A stretch of DNA of 64,000 nt from the NCBI RefSeq assembly GCF_018129985.1, contig NZ_JAFCKT010000001.1:1240001-1304000 (forward strand), written 5' to 3'. The notes under the pieces are model-generated. The model did no database searches, was not told the DNA's origin, and saw only the letters and a list, made by a program, of their open reading frames with translations. The stretch is from Bradyrhizobium sp. SZCCT0148 (GTDB taxonomy: Bacteria; Pseudomonadota; Alphaproteobacteria; Rhizobiales; Xanthobacteraceae). Both the position numbers and the translations under genes were made by a program. Of this stretch, positions 53,560 through 63,098 are shown in pieces (position 1 is the stretch's first letter; every line of letters begins with the position of its first letter).

Positions 53560-55835
53560 TCCCAACGCAGCGCGTCATTCTCGGTGTCGGACTTGCCATC
53601 CTCCTGATCATCACAGCGGCCTCGATCGCCCTTGACGTCAAGTCGCGGTCCGACGCGGCCTGGGTCCATCAGACCGTCCGGGTACAGAAGAATATCTCCG
53701 ATCTGCGCGTACTGCTGCGCCGCGCCGAGAGCGCCGCGCGCGGCTATGAACTCTACCGTAGCCCTGCCTTCAACGCCGAATTCCAGGCCGCGCAAGCGCA
53801 GATCGCGCCGGCCCTCGCCGAGCTCAAGCGCGACGTGCGTGACAATCCGGATCAGGTCAAGCTGCTGGAGGGCACCGAGCCGCTCGCACTGCGCCGAATC
53901 GAGATCGCGGCCGAGGCAATGCGCCTTCGCGCGGCGGGCGACGAGGCCGGCATAGCCGCGCTCAGCAGCAAGGCCGAGGGCCGCGGCCTGATGGACGCCG
54001 TGATGGGCAACCTCGACCACCTGAGCGCGGAGGAGGAACGCGTGCTTGCCGCGCGCTCCCAGGATTCGCGCCGGACCGGCATCGTGCTGCTCGGCATCGA
54101 CGTCGCCGGCGCCCTGCTGATCCTGCTGCTGGTCGCGCTGGTGATGCGCGAGAGCCGGCGCGCGACGGTCCAGCTCGAGAGCACGCTGAGCGAGACCACG
54201 GCCGCCAAGCACGCGCTCGAAGCGGCGGTGGCCGAGCGCACCGAACACCTCGTCAACGCGCATGACGAGCTGCGCCTGTCGGTCAACGTGCTCCAGAGCA
54301 CGTTTCACAGCATGGCGGAGGCGGTGCTGGTCATCGACTCCGAGGGCAACGTCCTGCTGTCCAACCCGGCCGCGGAGCGCATGCTGCTGCATCACACCGG
54401 CATGAACCTGCGCAATCTGCGCGCGCTGTCGGATGTGTTTCACGGCGACGGCGTCACGCCGCTCAAGGCCGACGAGCTGCCCTCGGTGCGCGTGCTGCGC
54501 GGCGAGAAGTTCGAGGACATGGAGATGATCGTCCGCCCGCACAGCGGCAATCCTCCGCGTCATCTCATGGTCAGCGGCCGGCCGATGCTGGACGGGCACG
54601 GCGACATTTCCGGCGCGGTGCTGGTCTATCACGACGCGACCATGTCGCGCGAGACCGAGCGGCAGCTCTACCAGTCGCAGAAGCTGGATGCGATCGGCAA
54701 GCTGACCGGCGGCGTCGCGCACGACTTCAATAACATGCTGACCGTGATCTCCGGCAACACCGAGACGCTGGTGGCGAGCCTGAAAGGGCAGCCCGAGCTC
54801 CAGCGCGTGGCGAGGCTGATCGACGAGGCCGCCGAGCGCTGCGCCGAGCTGATCCAGCATCTGCTGGCGTTTGCGCGCAGGCAGCCGCTGCAGCCGCGCA
54901 ACGTCGAGATCAACGCCGCGATCGCCGACATCGCAAAACTGCTGCGCCCCACCCTCGGCGAGCAGATCGAGATCGAGACCGTGCTCGAACAGGGGCCGAT
55001 GACCGCGCATATCGATCCGTCCCGGCTCACCAATGCCGTGCTCAACATGGCGATCAACGCGCGCGATGCCATGCCGAACGGCGGCAAGCTGCTGCTGGAG
55101 ACCCACCGCGTCGTGCTGGACGAGGCCTATGCGCAGGCCCATGCAGACGTGGTCGCCGGCCCCTACGTCATGCTCGCCGTGAGCGACACCGGTACCGGCA
55201 TGTCGCCCGACACCCAGCAGAAGGCGTTCGAGCCATTCTTCACCACCAAGGAGGTCGGCAAGGGGTCAGGCCTCGGCCTCTCCATGGTCTACGGCTTCGT
55301 CAAGCAGTCCGGCGGCCACATCAAGATCTACAGCGAGGAAGGCCACGGCACCACGATCAAGCTCTATCTGCCGCCGGGCGATGGCATGGCCGACGTGGCC
55401 GCAACCACCGCGCCGCAGGTCGAAGGCGGTGCTGAGACCATCTTCGTCGTCGAGGACGACAGCCTCGTGCGCACCTTCGTCACTGCGCAGCTGCAGAGCC
55501 TCGGCTACAAGACGATTGCCGCCCCCGACGGCAAGACCGCACTTGAATTGATTGCTGCCGGACAGCCGTTCGATCTCCTCTTCACCGACGTCGTCATCCC
55601 CGGCGGCATGAGCGGGCGCGACTTGGCCGACGAGGTGGCCAGGCTGCGGCCGGGCGTGAAGGTGCTGTACACCTCCGGCTATACCGACAACGCCATCGTG
55701 CACCACGGCAAGTTGGATGACGGCGTGCTGCTGCTGACGAAGCCCTATCGCCGCAACCAGCTCGCCGAGATGATCCGCAAGGCGCTGGGCGGCGGGGCGG
55801 CTAGCGCGTCGCCAGCACCACCGCCGCCAGCGTGA
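53556..55835 (+). CDS. Hybrid histidine kinase, CHASE3-PAS-HisKA-HATPase-REC
   Basis: A 759-residue membrane hybrid kinase. Two membrane segments (about 7-27 and 168-190) flank a CHASE3-type helical sensor (LLRRAESAARGYELY). Then come a coiled coil, a PAS domain (about 245-370), HisKA with H389 (GGVAHDFNNMLTVI), an HATPase domain (NMAINARDAM, DTGTGM, GSGLGLSMVYG) and a C-terminal receiver with D678 (LLFTDVVIPGG). The start is probably TTG at 53556, overlapping the previous stop (TTGA). The CHASE3 sensor resembles that of the kinase at 40.7 kb. The last 35 bases overlap the convergent EamA gene. Confidence 0.9.
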   Translation: MIPTQRVILGVGLAILLIITAASIALDVKSRSDAAWVHQTVRVQKNISDLRVLLRRAESAARGYELYRSPAFNAEFQAAQAQIAPALAELKRDVRDNPDQVKLLEGTEPLALRRIEIAAEAMRLRAAGDEAGIAALSSKAEGRGLMDAVMGNLDHLSAEEERVLAARSQDSRRTGIVLLGIDVAGALLILLLVALVMRESRRATVQLESTLSETTAAKHALEAAVAERTEHLVNAHDELRLSVNVLQSTFHSMAEAVLVIDSEGNVLLSNPAAERMLLHHTGMNLRNLRALSDVFHGDGVTPLKADELPSVRVLRGEKFEDMEMIVRPHSGNPPRHLMVSGRPMLDGHGDISGAVLVYHDATMSRETERQLYQSQKLDAIGKLTGGVAHDFNNMLTVISGNTETLVASLKGQPELQRVARLIDEAAERCAELIQHLLAFARRQPLQPRNVEINAAIADIAKLLRPTLGEQIEIETVLEQGPMTAHIDPSRLTNAVLNMAINARDAMPNGGKLLLETHRVVLDEAYAQAHADVVAGPYVMLAVSDTGTGMSPDTQQKAFEPFFTTKEVGKGSGLGLSMVYGFVKQSGGHIKIYSEEGHGTTIKLYLPPGDGMADVAATTAPQVEGGAETIFVVEDDSLVRTFVTAQLQSLGYKTIAAPDGKTALELIAAGQPFDLLFTDVVIPGGMSGRDLADEVARLRPGVKVLYTSGYTDNAIVHHGKLDDGVLLLTKPYRRNQLAEMIRKALGGGAASASPAPPPPA

Positions 55836-56697
55836 AGACCAGCGCCGCGATCTGGCCAGGCCCGAGCGGCTCGCCGAGCGCGATCGCCGAGGCGACGACG
55901 CCGATCACCGGTACCGCCATCGTGCCGATCGCGGCGACCGAGGCCGGCAGGCGGGCGAGCGCTGCGAACCAGCTGACATAGGCGATGCAGAACTGCACCA
56001 CGGTCGAATAGACCAGCAGCCACCAGCCGAGCGGCGTCACGTTGGAGAGGTGCGTGCTCTCGACCATGAGGCCGATGATCGAGATCGGCAGGCAGCCGAT
56101 CCCGATCTGCCAGGCCGCAGCCGTGATCGGCGGCAGACGGATCGGGTACTTCTTCGAGAACACCGTGCCGACGGCAAAGCCGAGCGCGCCGGCGAGCGCC
56201 ATGACGATGCCCGGCAGCTTCTCGACGCTGGCGGCGATGCCGTTGCCGCCCATGATCGAGGCAAGCCCGACGAAGGCCATCACCAGCCCCAGCGTGCGCA
56301 GCAGTGTCGGCCGCTCGCCCAGCACCGGCCAGGCGATGATCGAGGCCCAGACCGGCATCGTATAGGCGATCAGCGCCGCCTCGCTCGCGGGCAGCCAGAG
56401 CAGCGCCAGCCCCATCAGGACCATCCAGCCGGTGACGTTGAGTAATGCGGCGGTCAGCAGCCGCGGCCAGATCTCGCGCGGCACCGTCAGGCTGTCGCCG
56501 CGGACCAGGGCCAGCGCCGCCAGCAGCACGGCCCCGAGCACGCCGGTCACCCCGCGCAACGTCAGCGGCGGCAGCTCGGAGAGCAGGAATTTGGTCACCG
56601 GCCAATTGAAGCCCCAGCCGATCGAGGTGATCGCGAGGAACATCAGGCCGGCCGGGGCGATGCGCGGCCGCGCATCCCGGCTGGTCGAATCAAGCAT
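55801..56697 (-). CDS. EamA/DMT-family membrane transporter
   Basis: A 298-residue ten-segment drug/metabolite transporter. First-half motif ITSIGWGFNWPVTKFLLSELPPL; second-half GTMAVPVIGVVASAIALGEPLGPGQIAALVFTLAAVVLA. Unlike the transporter at 10 kb it has the GWGFNWP opening of the amino-acid/metabolite exporter branch. The substrate is unknown. It converges with the hybrid kinase and overlaps it by 35 bases at the 3' ends, so both messages share a complementary tail. Confidence 0.9.
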   Translation of the reverse strand: MLDSTSRDARPRIAPAGLMFLAITSIGWGFNWPVTKFLLSELPPLTLRGVTGVLGAVLLAALALVRGDSLTVPREIWPRLLTAALLNVTGWMVLMGLALLWLPASEAALIAYTMPVWASIIAWPVLGERPTLLRTLGLVMAFVGLASIMGGNGIAASVEKLPGIVMALAGALGFAVGTVFSKKYPIRLPPITAAAWQIGIGCLPISIIGLMVESTHLSNVTPLGWWLLVYSTVVQFCIAYVSWFAALARLPASVAAIGTMAVPVIGVVASAIALGEPLGPGQIAALVFTLAAVVLATR

Positions 56698-57459
56698 GTG
56701 GGTGGTCCGGCAAAATCTGAGCGTCAGCTTGGCCCGGATTCGCCGCGCTCACCACCACCTCGGCGGGCATGCCTGCCCTCACCTTCCGTAGGGCTACGTG
56801 AGTCCCGCTGGCGCAATCCCTTCGCCCAAAAATATACCTGCCCTGTGAACAGCGGGATGAATGCTCCGGGCACCTCGAACTACAAATTTTTTCGGTTGGG
56901 AATCTCTGAGGACTCACTGATACTTGCCCCCACAACAGGCGCGGGCTTGCCCCCTGTTATCCCCTACAATCCACCATATTTAGTATTTGATTCAGGAACT
57001 CGCACTAGTTCTTGACGGGCGCAATGGAGAGTCCTAGTTTTCGATCCGTTCGGCGCGAGTGAGTTTGCGTCCCGCCGGCACTCCCCCAAAGGGTCTCGCA
57101 AATCTCAGCTCCGCCAGCCAGCCGAAGGCTGCGGAATGAGGGCTTGTCTGCCCGCGATGAGCGGACTTTTCGGGCGTCAGACCGGGCCGGCAACAGGCTC
57201 GGATGGCATCGAAAGAAGTTGTGGTGTGGGGCGTTGAACGCGTGTCGCGCGCATCCCGTTGGGGCGGATGGGCGTGGACAGGCCGGCCGATGATCGATGC
57301 AGGCATCGAGAAGTCGCGTCGGGAGAACAAGGGCCGGGTCCACCGGCTGAACTGCGATGCACGAGGGCCGAACGGCCGGAAGGCGCCGCGAAACGAAATG
57401 TCGACCCGGCACGCCTGAACGGAGGCGGGACCGGTCAAAGAATAGGACGGGGCAATACG
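56698..57459. other. 762-bp region upstream of nrdJ
   Basis: No convincing gene. It holds an AT-rich promoter-like zone (56880-57000) with an NrdR-like box and a hairpin (AACAGG...CCTGTT, 56932-56960), then about 460 bp of GC-rich leader before nrdJ. No cobalamin-riboswitch core (GCCACTG box) was found. The minus-strand reading frame over 57005-57499 looks like frame-by-chance sequence. Confidence 0.5.
56971..56986. promoter_or_regulatory. Candidate NrdR box upstream of nrdJ
   Basis: CCACCATATTTAGTAT matches 13 of 16 positions of the NrdR consensus ACACWATATWTWGTGT. NrdR represses ribonucleotide reductase genes in most bacteria. It is 474 bp before the nrdJ start, which implies a long leader if real; no second box at the usual spacing was seen. 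Confidence 0.4.
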
Positions 57460-60400
57460 ATGCGGATTGAGCGGCGCCACACCACTGCGGGACAGTCACC
57501 TTACGCGGGAATCGATTTCCGCCAGACCACGTCGGAGATCCGGAATCCCGACGGCTCGGTCGTGTTCAAGCTCGACGGCGTCGAGGTCCCGACCGCCTGG
57601 TCGCAGGTCGCCTCCGACGTGCTGGCCCAGAAGTACTTCCGCAAGGCCGGCGTCGCCGCGCGCCTGAAGAAGGTCGAGGAGGAATCCGTCCCCTCCTTCC
57701 TGTGGCGCTCCGTGCCCGATACCGAGGCCCTCAGCCTCCTGCCCGAGAAGGAGCGCTATGTCAGCGAGCTCAGCGCCAAGCAGGTGTTCGACCGCCTCGC
57801 CGGCTGCTGGACCTATTGGGGCTGGAAGGGCAAGTATTTCTCGACCGACGATGACGCCCAGGCGTTCTACGACGAGCTCCGCTACATGCTCGCGATGCAG
57901 ATGGTCGCGCCGAACTCGCCGCAATGGTTCAACACCGGCCTGCATTGGGCCTATGGCATCGACGGTCCCGGCCAGGGCCATTATTACGTCGACCCCTTCA
58001 GCGGCAAGCTGACCAAGTCCAAGTCGGCCTACGAGCATCCGCAGCCGCACGCCTGCTTCATCCAGGGCGTCGGTGACGACCTCGTCAACGAGGGCGGCAT
58101 CATGGACCTCTGGGTCCGCGAAGCGCGCCTGTTCAAGTACGGCTCGGGCACCGGCTCCAACTTCTCGCGCCTGCGCGGCGAAGGCGAAAAGCTCTCCGGC
58201 GGCGGCCGCTCCTCCGGACTGATGAGCTTCCTCAAGATCGGCGACCGCGCCGCGGGCGCGATCAAGTCGGGCGGCACCACCCGCCGCGCCGCCAAGATGG
58301 TCGTGGTCGACGTCGATCACCCCGACATCGAGACCTATATCGACTGGAAGGTGAAGGAGGAGCAGAAGGTCGCCGCTCTCGTCACCGGATCCAAGATCAA
58401 CCAGAAGCACCTCAAGGCGGTGCTGAAGGCCTGCGTCAACTGCGAAGGCTCGGGCGACGATTGCTTCGACCCCGAGAAGAACCCGGCGCTCCGCCGCGAG
58501 ATCAAGCTCGCCCGCCGCAGCCTCGTGCCCGACAACTACATCAAGCGCGTCATCCAGTTCGCCAAGCAGGGCTACAAGGACATCCAGTTCGACGTCTACG
58601 ACACCGACTGGGATTCGGAAGCCTATCTCACCGTCTCCGGCCAGAACTCCAACAATTCGGTCTCGCTGAAGGACGATTTCCTCCGCGCCGTCGAGACCGA
58701 CGGCGACTGGAATCTCGTCGGACGCACCACCAGGAAGATCACCAAGACGCTGAAGGCGCGCGACCTCTGGGAGAAGATCGGCCACGCCGCCTGGGCGTCG
58801 GCCGACCCGGGCCTGCACTTCAACACCACGATGAACGACTGGCACACCTGCAAGGCGTCTGGCGACATCCGCGCGTCCAATCCGTGCTCGGAATACATGT
58901 TCCTGGACGACACGGCGTGCAACCTGGCGTCCGCGAACCTGCTGACGTTCTACAACATCGAGGCCAAGCGCTTCGACGTCGATAGCTACGAGCATCTCTG
59001 CCGCTTGTGGACCATCGTGCTCGAAATCTCCGTGATGATGGCGCAGTTCCCGTCGAAGGCGATCGCCGAGCTCTCCTACGAGTTCCGCACCCTCGGCCTC
59101 GGCTATGCCAACATCGGCGGCCTCTTGATGACCATGGGCCTGCCCTATGACAGCAAGGAAGGCCGCGCCATCGCCGGCGCGCTGACCGCGATCATGACCG
59201 GCATCAGCTACAAGACCTCGGCGGAGATGGCAGCCGAACTCGGCACCTTCCCCGGCTACAAGAAGAACGCCGCGCACATGCTGCGCGTCATCCGCAACCA
59301 CCGCCGCGCCGCGCACGGCCAGTCCAACGGGTACGAGGCGCTCAGCGTCAACCCGGTGCCGATGGACCTGGTCTCCTGCCCGCAGACCGACCTCGTCACC
59401 CACGCCCAGGCCGCCTGGGATGCGGCGCTCGAGCTCGGCGAGAAGCACGGCTATCGCAACGCCCAGACCACGGTGATCGCGCCCACGGGCACGATCGGCC
59501 TCGTCATGGATTGCGACACCACCGGCATCGAGCCCGACTTCGCCTTGGTGAAGTTCAAGAAGCTCGCCGGCGGCGGCTACTTCAAGATCATCAACCGCGC
59601 GGTCCCCGCGGCGCTGCGCGCGCTCGGCTATCGCGAGAGCGAGATCGCGGAGATCGAAGCCTACGCCGTCGGCCACGGCTCGCTGTCCAACGCGCCGGGC
59701 ATCAACGCCTCGACCTTGAAGTCGAAAGGCTTCACCGACGACGCCATCGCCAAGGTCGAAAAGGCCCTGCCGACCGCCTTCGACATCAAGTTCGCCTTCA
59801 ACAAATGGACCTTCGGCGAAGACTTCATCCGCGACCAGCTCGGCATCGGTGCCGAGGCGATCGCGGCCCCCGGCTTCGACCTGCTCCAGGCCGTCGGCTT
59901 CACCAAGCGCGAGATCGAGGCGGCCAACGTCCACATCTGCGGCGCGATGACGGTGGAAGGTGCCCCGCACCTCAAGGCCGAGCACTACGCCGTGTTCGAC
60001 TGCGCCAACCCCTGCGGCAAGATTGGCAAGCGCTATCTGTCGGTCGAAAGCCACATCCGTATGATGTCGGCGGCGCAGCCCTTCATCTCGGGTGCGATCT
60101 CCAAGACCATCAACATGCCGAACGACGCCACGGTGGAGGACTGCAAGTCCGCCTACATGCTGTCGTGGAAGCTGGCGCTGAAGGCCAACGCGCTCTATCG
60201 CGACGGCTCCAAGCTGTCCCAGCCGCTCAACTCGCAGCTCATCAGCGACGATGAGGACGAGGACGATGCGGTCGAGGCCTTCCACGACAAGCCGATGGCG
60301 GCGCGCACCGCCCAGGTCTCGGAGAAGATCGTCGAGAAGCTGGTCGAGCGCATCATCGTGATGCGCGAGCGCGAGAAGATGCCGGATCGCCGCAAGGGCT

Positions 60401-61224
60401 ACACCCAGAAGGCGGTCGTCGGCGGCCACAAGGTCTATCTCCGCACCGGCGAGTATGACGACGGCCGTCTCGGCGAGATCTTCATCGACATGCACAAGGA
60501 AGGCGCCGCACTGCGCTCCTTCATCAACAACTTCGCCATCGCGGTGTCGCTGGGCCTCCAGTACGGCGTGCCGCTCGACGAATATGTCGACGCCTTCACC
60601 TTCACCCGCTTCGAGCCGGCCGGCCCCGTGCAGGGCAACGACTCGATCAAGTACGCAACCTCGATCCTCGACTACGTCTTCCGCGAGCTCGCGGTGAGCT
60701 ACATGTCGCGCTTCGACCTCGCCCATGTCGATCCGACCGAGTCGAACTTCGACGCGCTCGGCAAGGGCGTCGAGGAAGGCAAGGAGCCGGAGGAGACGCA
60801 CCACGCCAATAAGCTGGTGTCGCGCGGCCTCACCCGCTCCCGCACCGACAACCTCGTGGTGATGCGCGGCGGCTCGGCCGCGATCGCCCAGGGCAATGAC
60901 AGCGCGCCCTCGGGCGGCAGCAAGGTCACGGCGCTGGCCCACGGCACCTCGGCCCGCGTCGGCGACGCCATCGAAGGCGCCGTGGCCCTGAAGCAGGAAG
61001 TCCAGCACGACCTCTCCCCCACGGAGAAGCTGGAAGCCCTGCAGTGGAGCAAGGCCGGCAGCGCCGCAACGGTCGCGGCTCCCAGCAAGGCCGAGCGCCG
61101 CGCGGAAGCCAAGGCCAAGGGCTACGAAGGCGAGATGTGCTCGGAGTGCGGCAACTTCACGCTGGTGCGGAATGGGACTTGTATGAAGTGCGATACTTGC
61201 GGCAGCACGACGGGGTGTAGCTAA
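57460..61224 (+). CDS. nrdJ: Adenosylcobalamin-dependent (class II) ribonucleotide reductase
   Basis: A 1254-residue B12-dependent enzyme that makes deoxyribonucleotides with or without oxygen, typical for Bradyrhizobium. Catalytic motifs include [42 protein letters not shown] and [11 protein letters not shown]; the C-terminal zinc/redox tail has three cysteine pairs ([16 protein letters not shown], ending TTGCS). ATG at 57460 follows AGGACGGGG. The long leader may be regulated by NrdR. A strong hairpin (61261-61286) just after the stop acts as terminator and overlaps the next reading frame. Confidence 0.96.
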   Translation: MRIERRHTTAGQSPYAGIDFRQTTSEIRNPDGSVVFKLDGVEVPTAWSQVASDVLAQKYFRKAGVAARLKKVEEESVPSFLWRSVPDTEALSLLPEKERYVSELSAKQVFDRLAGCWTYWGWKGKYFSTDDDAQAFYDELRYMLAMQMVAPNSPQWFNTGLHWAYGIDGPGQGHYYVDPFSGKLTKSKSAYEHPQPHACFIQGVGDDLVNEGGIMDLWVREARLFKYGSGTGSNFSRLRGEGEKLSGGGRSSGLMSFLKIGDRAAGAIKSGGTTRRAAKMVVVDVDHPDIETYIDWKVKEEQKVAALVTGSKINQKHLKAVLKACVNCEGSGDDCFDPEKNPALRREIKLARRSLVPDNYIKRVIQFAKQGYKDIQFDVYDTDWDSEAYLTVSGQNSNNSVSLKDDFLRAVETDGDWNLVGRTTRKITKTLKARDLWEKIGHAAWASADPGLHFNTTMNDWHTCKASGDIRASNPCSEYMFLDDTACNLASANLLTFYNIEAKRFDVDSYEHLCRLWTIVLEISVMMAQFPSKAIAELSYEFRTLGLGYANIGGLLMTMGLPYDSKEGRAIAGALTAIMTGISYKTSAEMAAELGTFPGYKKNAAHMLRVIRNHRRAAHGQSNGYEALSVNPVPMDLVSCPQTDLVTHAQAAWDAALELGEKHGYRNAQTTVIAPTGTIGLVMDCDTTGIEPDFALVKFKKLAGGGYFKIINRAVPAALRALGYRESEIAEIEAYAVGHGSLSNAPGINASTLKSKGFTDDAIAKVEKALPTAFDIKFAFNKWTFGEDFIRDQLGIGAEAIAAPGFDLLQAVGFTKREIEAANVHICGAMTVEGAPHLKAEHYAVFDCANPCGKIGKRYLSVESHIRMMSAAQPFISGAISKTINMPNDATVEDCKSAYMLSWKLALKANALYRDGSKLSQPLNSQLISDDEDEDDAVEAFHDKPMAARTAQVSEKIVEKLVERIIVMREREKMPDRRKGYTQKAVVGGHKVYLRTGEYDDGRLGEIFIDMHKEGAALRSFINNFAIAVSLGLQYGVPLDEYVDAFTFTRFEPAGPVQGNDSIKYATSILDYVFRELAVSYMSRFDLAHVDPTESNFDALGKGVEEGKEPEETHHANKLVSRGLTRSRTDNLVVMRGGSAAIAQGNDSAPSGGSKVTALAHGTSARVGDAIEGAVALKQEVQHDLSPTEKLEALQWSKAGSAATVAAPSKAERRAEAKAKGYEGEMCSECGNFTLVRNGTCMKCDTCGSTTGCS

Positions 61225-61228
61225 CCCA

Positions 61229-61975
61229 TTGGCCGCACCAACCACACCAACTGAATTGCCGAGGCCGCTCCTGTTTGAGCGGCCTCTTGCATTGTGCGAC
61301 GAAAGCAAGGCTGAGCAGTTCGTCGCCGGAGGGATACTATGGCTCCCACCTATTGCCCGCGAAGACGCTCGGAGCGCATTGGTCCGCCTGAAGGCCTCTC
61401 GCGATGTTCCGACAGATGCAAAGATTCACTGCCGAACTCTGTTTAGCGGCGACGCGCGTCGTCGCTCACCATTCGCGCATTTTGAGCCGGCAGATGTTTA
61501 CAGCTTCGTGGAAGAATGCGCGAAATTGATGCTTAACCTTGGCGGACTCTGGTTCTCGGCCTGGATTGATCAAACGCGCTACCCTCGACAGCTAAAATTC
61601 GTCGACGGACCGTTGTTTGACGTCAGCGAAAAACACTTAACAGGCCTAGCCTGCTTTGCAGCCATCGTGAATATGCAGCACCGCCAAGGGGCAACATACG
61701 AACTAGCATTCGACCCCGACCGCACCAAGATCGATTGGGGTCTTGCGCGTCTGCAAGCCACTAACTTCGCTCGCGTTCATTCAAATGCAATCGACTTAGC
61801 ATCGGATCAGTCCCGCCTTTTGGATATGGCGGACATCTGTGCATATGCCAGCGCGCAAGCGCTTCTTGCTGGCAATAATAGACTCAACAAGAAGACGGCT
61901 CGCTTTGTAAGCCTTGTCAAAGATATGAACATTCGCACCTTGGAGTTTTGCTATCAGCCGAGAGACGTCGGATAG
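61229..61975 (+). CDS. DUF3800-like protein, uncertain or truncated start
   Basis: A frame of up to 248 residues with the DUF3800 hallmarks: an early Asp-Glu-Ser (LALCDESKAEQFVAGGILW), KIHCRTLFSGDARR, YSFVEECAKLML, and a late acidic motif LLDMADICAYASAQALL. DUF3800 proteins have an RNase-H-like fold and often sit in mobile or defence regions; function is unproven. No good start is visible: the TTG at 61229 precedes the nrdJ terminator, and the domain opens right after that hairpin. Base composition is lower in GC than the neighbours. It looks acquired and possibly cut at its 5' end. Confidence 0.65.
   Translation: MAAPTTPTELPRPLLFERPLALCDESKAEQFVAGGILWLPPIAREDARSALVRLKASRDVPTDAKIHCRTLFSGDARRRSPFAHFEPADVYSFVEECAKLMLNLGGLWFSAWIDQTRYPRQLKFVDGPLFDVSEKHLTGLACFAAIVNMQHRQGATYELAFDPDRTKIDWGLARLQATNFARVHSNAIDLASDQSRLLDMADICAYASAQALLAGNNRLNKKTARFVSLVKDMNIRTLEFCYQPRDVG
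61261..61286 (+). terminator. nrdJ terminator hairpin
   Basis: GAGGCCGCTC and GAGCGGCCTC pair perfectly over 10 bp around CTGTTT, 36 bases after the nrdJ stop. The tail (TTGCATTG) is only weakly T-rich. It falls inside the first codons of the following reading frame. Confidence 0.6.
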
Positions 61976-61984
61976 CGGCGTCCT

Positions 61985-62143
61985 TTAACGGTTAGGCCCT
62001 TCAACCACCCCAAGGTCCAAGTCTACCTTCAAATGCCGATCGCAAGCTTCAATATCCAGACCGAGCTCCCGCCGTTCGCGTTCAAGCACGATATTCAATG
62101 ACCCAGCGTTGAATTTTGATCTCGTAGGCGCGAATCGTCCCAC
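61985..62143 (-). CDS. Possible small ORF or gene remnant (52 aa)
   Basis: A short frame from a GTG at 62143 reading GRFAPTRSKFNAGSLNIVLE and then RERRELGLDIEACDRHLKVD before its stop. Codon use looks coding-like, but an in-frame stop lies shortly upstream and the ribosome site is poor. It may be the tail of a decayed gene in the accessory stretch next to the DUF3800-like gene. I do not recognise it. Confidence 0.25.
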   Translation of the reverse strand: MGRFAPTRSKFNAGSLNIVLERERRELGLDIEACDRHLKVDLDLGVVEGPNR

Positions 62144-62321
62144 AAAGAGACGCCTTCACAAAACCTCCATGAGATGGAGATCGACTGGCACAAATCCGCG
62201 GGAACTGACTACGCAATCGTGAAGATCAGAATGTTCTCAAATCTAGGAGCGCCGACGTACCGGGTAATTGCAGGGAGGCGCTGATATTAGGCAACCAGGG
62301 AAGAGGATGCGATGCGGGAGC

Positions 62322-62405
62322 CCGTACGATGGGTAGAGCACTTGCCAAACCCATCACTCCACGATGGCGATTGATCGGTATCGCTTCACTCTACCCATCC
62401 TACGA
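62322..62405. repeat. Rhizobial intergenic inverted repeat (GTAGGATGGGTAGAGC type)
   Basis: The left arm CGTACGATGGGTAGAGCA mirrors the right arm (complement of TCACTCTACCCATCCTACG). The GATGGGTAGAGC core is recalled as a frequent intergenic repeat in Bradyrhizobium-like genomes, usually about 80-90 bp as here. Confidence 0.7.
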
Positions 62406-62462
62406 GCTGATCCGCTCAGTCTGACACCTCATTAGAATTGACACGGCTGACCAACCCTCCCC

Positions 62463-62759
62463 CTACTTCGTGTTGGCCTCGACCGCGTCGAGCAGCGGCA
62501 TTTCGCGATGCGACTCGCAGAAGCGCGAGAGCTTGTTGCCGTTCCTGTTCAGCGCTTGCGTGTCCACAACGGGATTGTTGCGACGGCCGGCGTAGAACCC
62601 GGCGAGCCAGACGTTCACGGTCTGCATGTGCGTAATGCGCTGGGTGATGTACTGGTCGCAGCTGATCTTGGAAACATCGACCAGCACCTGGGCTTTGGCC
62701 GGCACAGCCAGCAGCACGGCCGCGAAGGCACCAAGGACGCTCGCTCTTGTCTGAACCAT
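62463..62759 (-). CDS. HdeA/HdeB-like periplasmic protein, FixK-type box upstream
   Basis: A 98-residue exported protein: signal peptide (SVLGAFAAVLLAVPAKA), then a small helical domain with two cysteines (ISCDQYITQ ... LSRFCESHREMPLLDAV) and WLAGFYAGRRNNPVVD, as in HdeA/HdeB acid-stress chaperones. ATG at 62759 has a GGAAGG site upstream. A perfect TTGAT-N4-ATCAA box lies 53 bp before the start, placed well for activation by FixK/FNR-type proteins. It may therefore be a low-oxygen-induced envelope chaperone. Confidence 0.85.
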   Translation of the reverse strand: MVQTRASVLGAFAAVLLAVPAKAQVLVDVSKISCDQYITQRITHMQTVNVWLAGFYAGRRNNPVVDTQALNRNGNKLSRFCESHREMPLLDAVEANTK

Positions 62760-63098
62760 GTTTTCCTTCCGATTGAATGTCTGCACAGTGGGGCGGTCGG
62801 GGGCGGCATGCTTGATCCAGATCAAGGCGCGGCCCGTCGCACACCCCGCGCTCCATCCCCGCAATTATAGCGGCAGAGCACTCAACTCTCGGGAACAAAT
62901 CGTTGCAGCTTCGGCCGCAGCACGTTCCAGGAGGGGGCGCAGGGATACCCATACCCCAATCGACAGGGCTATGCGGTTTTGCAAGAGTTCAACCAATCCT
63001 TAGGGCCGAATTGCCTTTGCGGTCGAGCCCTTCCCTCCTAAACTCCAGACCACCACCGATATGGGTTCCGATGGCCCCGGTAGAAGCGGAGTCAGATT
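62760..63098. other. Divergent region between HdeA-like and ParB-domain genes
   Basis: A 339-bp gap between divergent genes. The part next to the HdeA-like gene holds a FixK/FNR-type box. The part toward the ParB-domain gene has a GCGGAG ribosome site and no further element I can support. Confidence 0.5.
62812..62825 (-). promoter_or_regulatory. FixK/FNR-type box
   Basis: TTGATCCAGATCAA is a perfect TTGAT-N4-ATCAA palindrome. The centre lies about 60 bp before the HdeA-like start, so a transcript start roughly 41 bp downstream of the centre would leave a short normal leader (class II activation). Confidence 0.65.

Larger units (their letters stand above)
61976..62462. other. Low-GC accessory stretch with repeat
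   Basis: A 487-bp region of lower GC after the DUF3800-like gene. It contains a possible 52-codon minus-strand frame (61985-62143) and an intergenic inverted repeat (62322-62405). Nothing else in it can be named. Confidence 0.4.

Noticed and set aside
56880..57000. Cobalamin riboswitch upstream of nrdJ
   Set aside because: CTTGCCCCCACAAC resembles one conserved riboswitch segment, but the GCCACTG box and the other core parts are not found.
57005..57499. Minus-strand frame in the nrdJ leader
   Set aside because: Composition is irregular and it has no family signature; it overlaps the nrdJ start and promoter region.
57496..61308. Very long minus-strand reading frame opposite nrdJ
   Set aside because: Same reason: a high-GC antisense shadow of an unmistakable gene.
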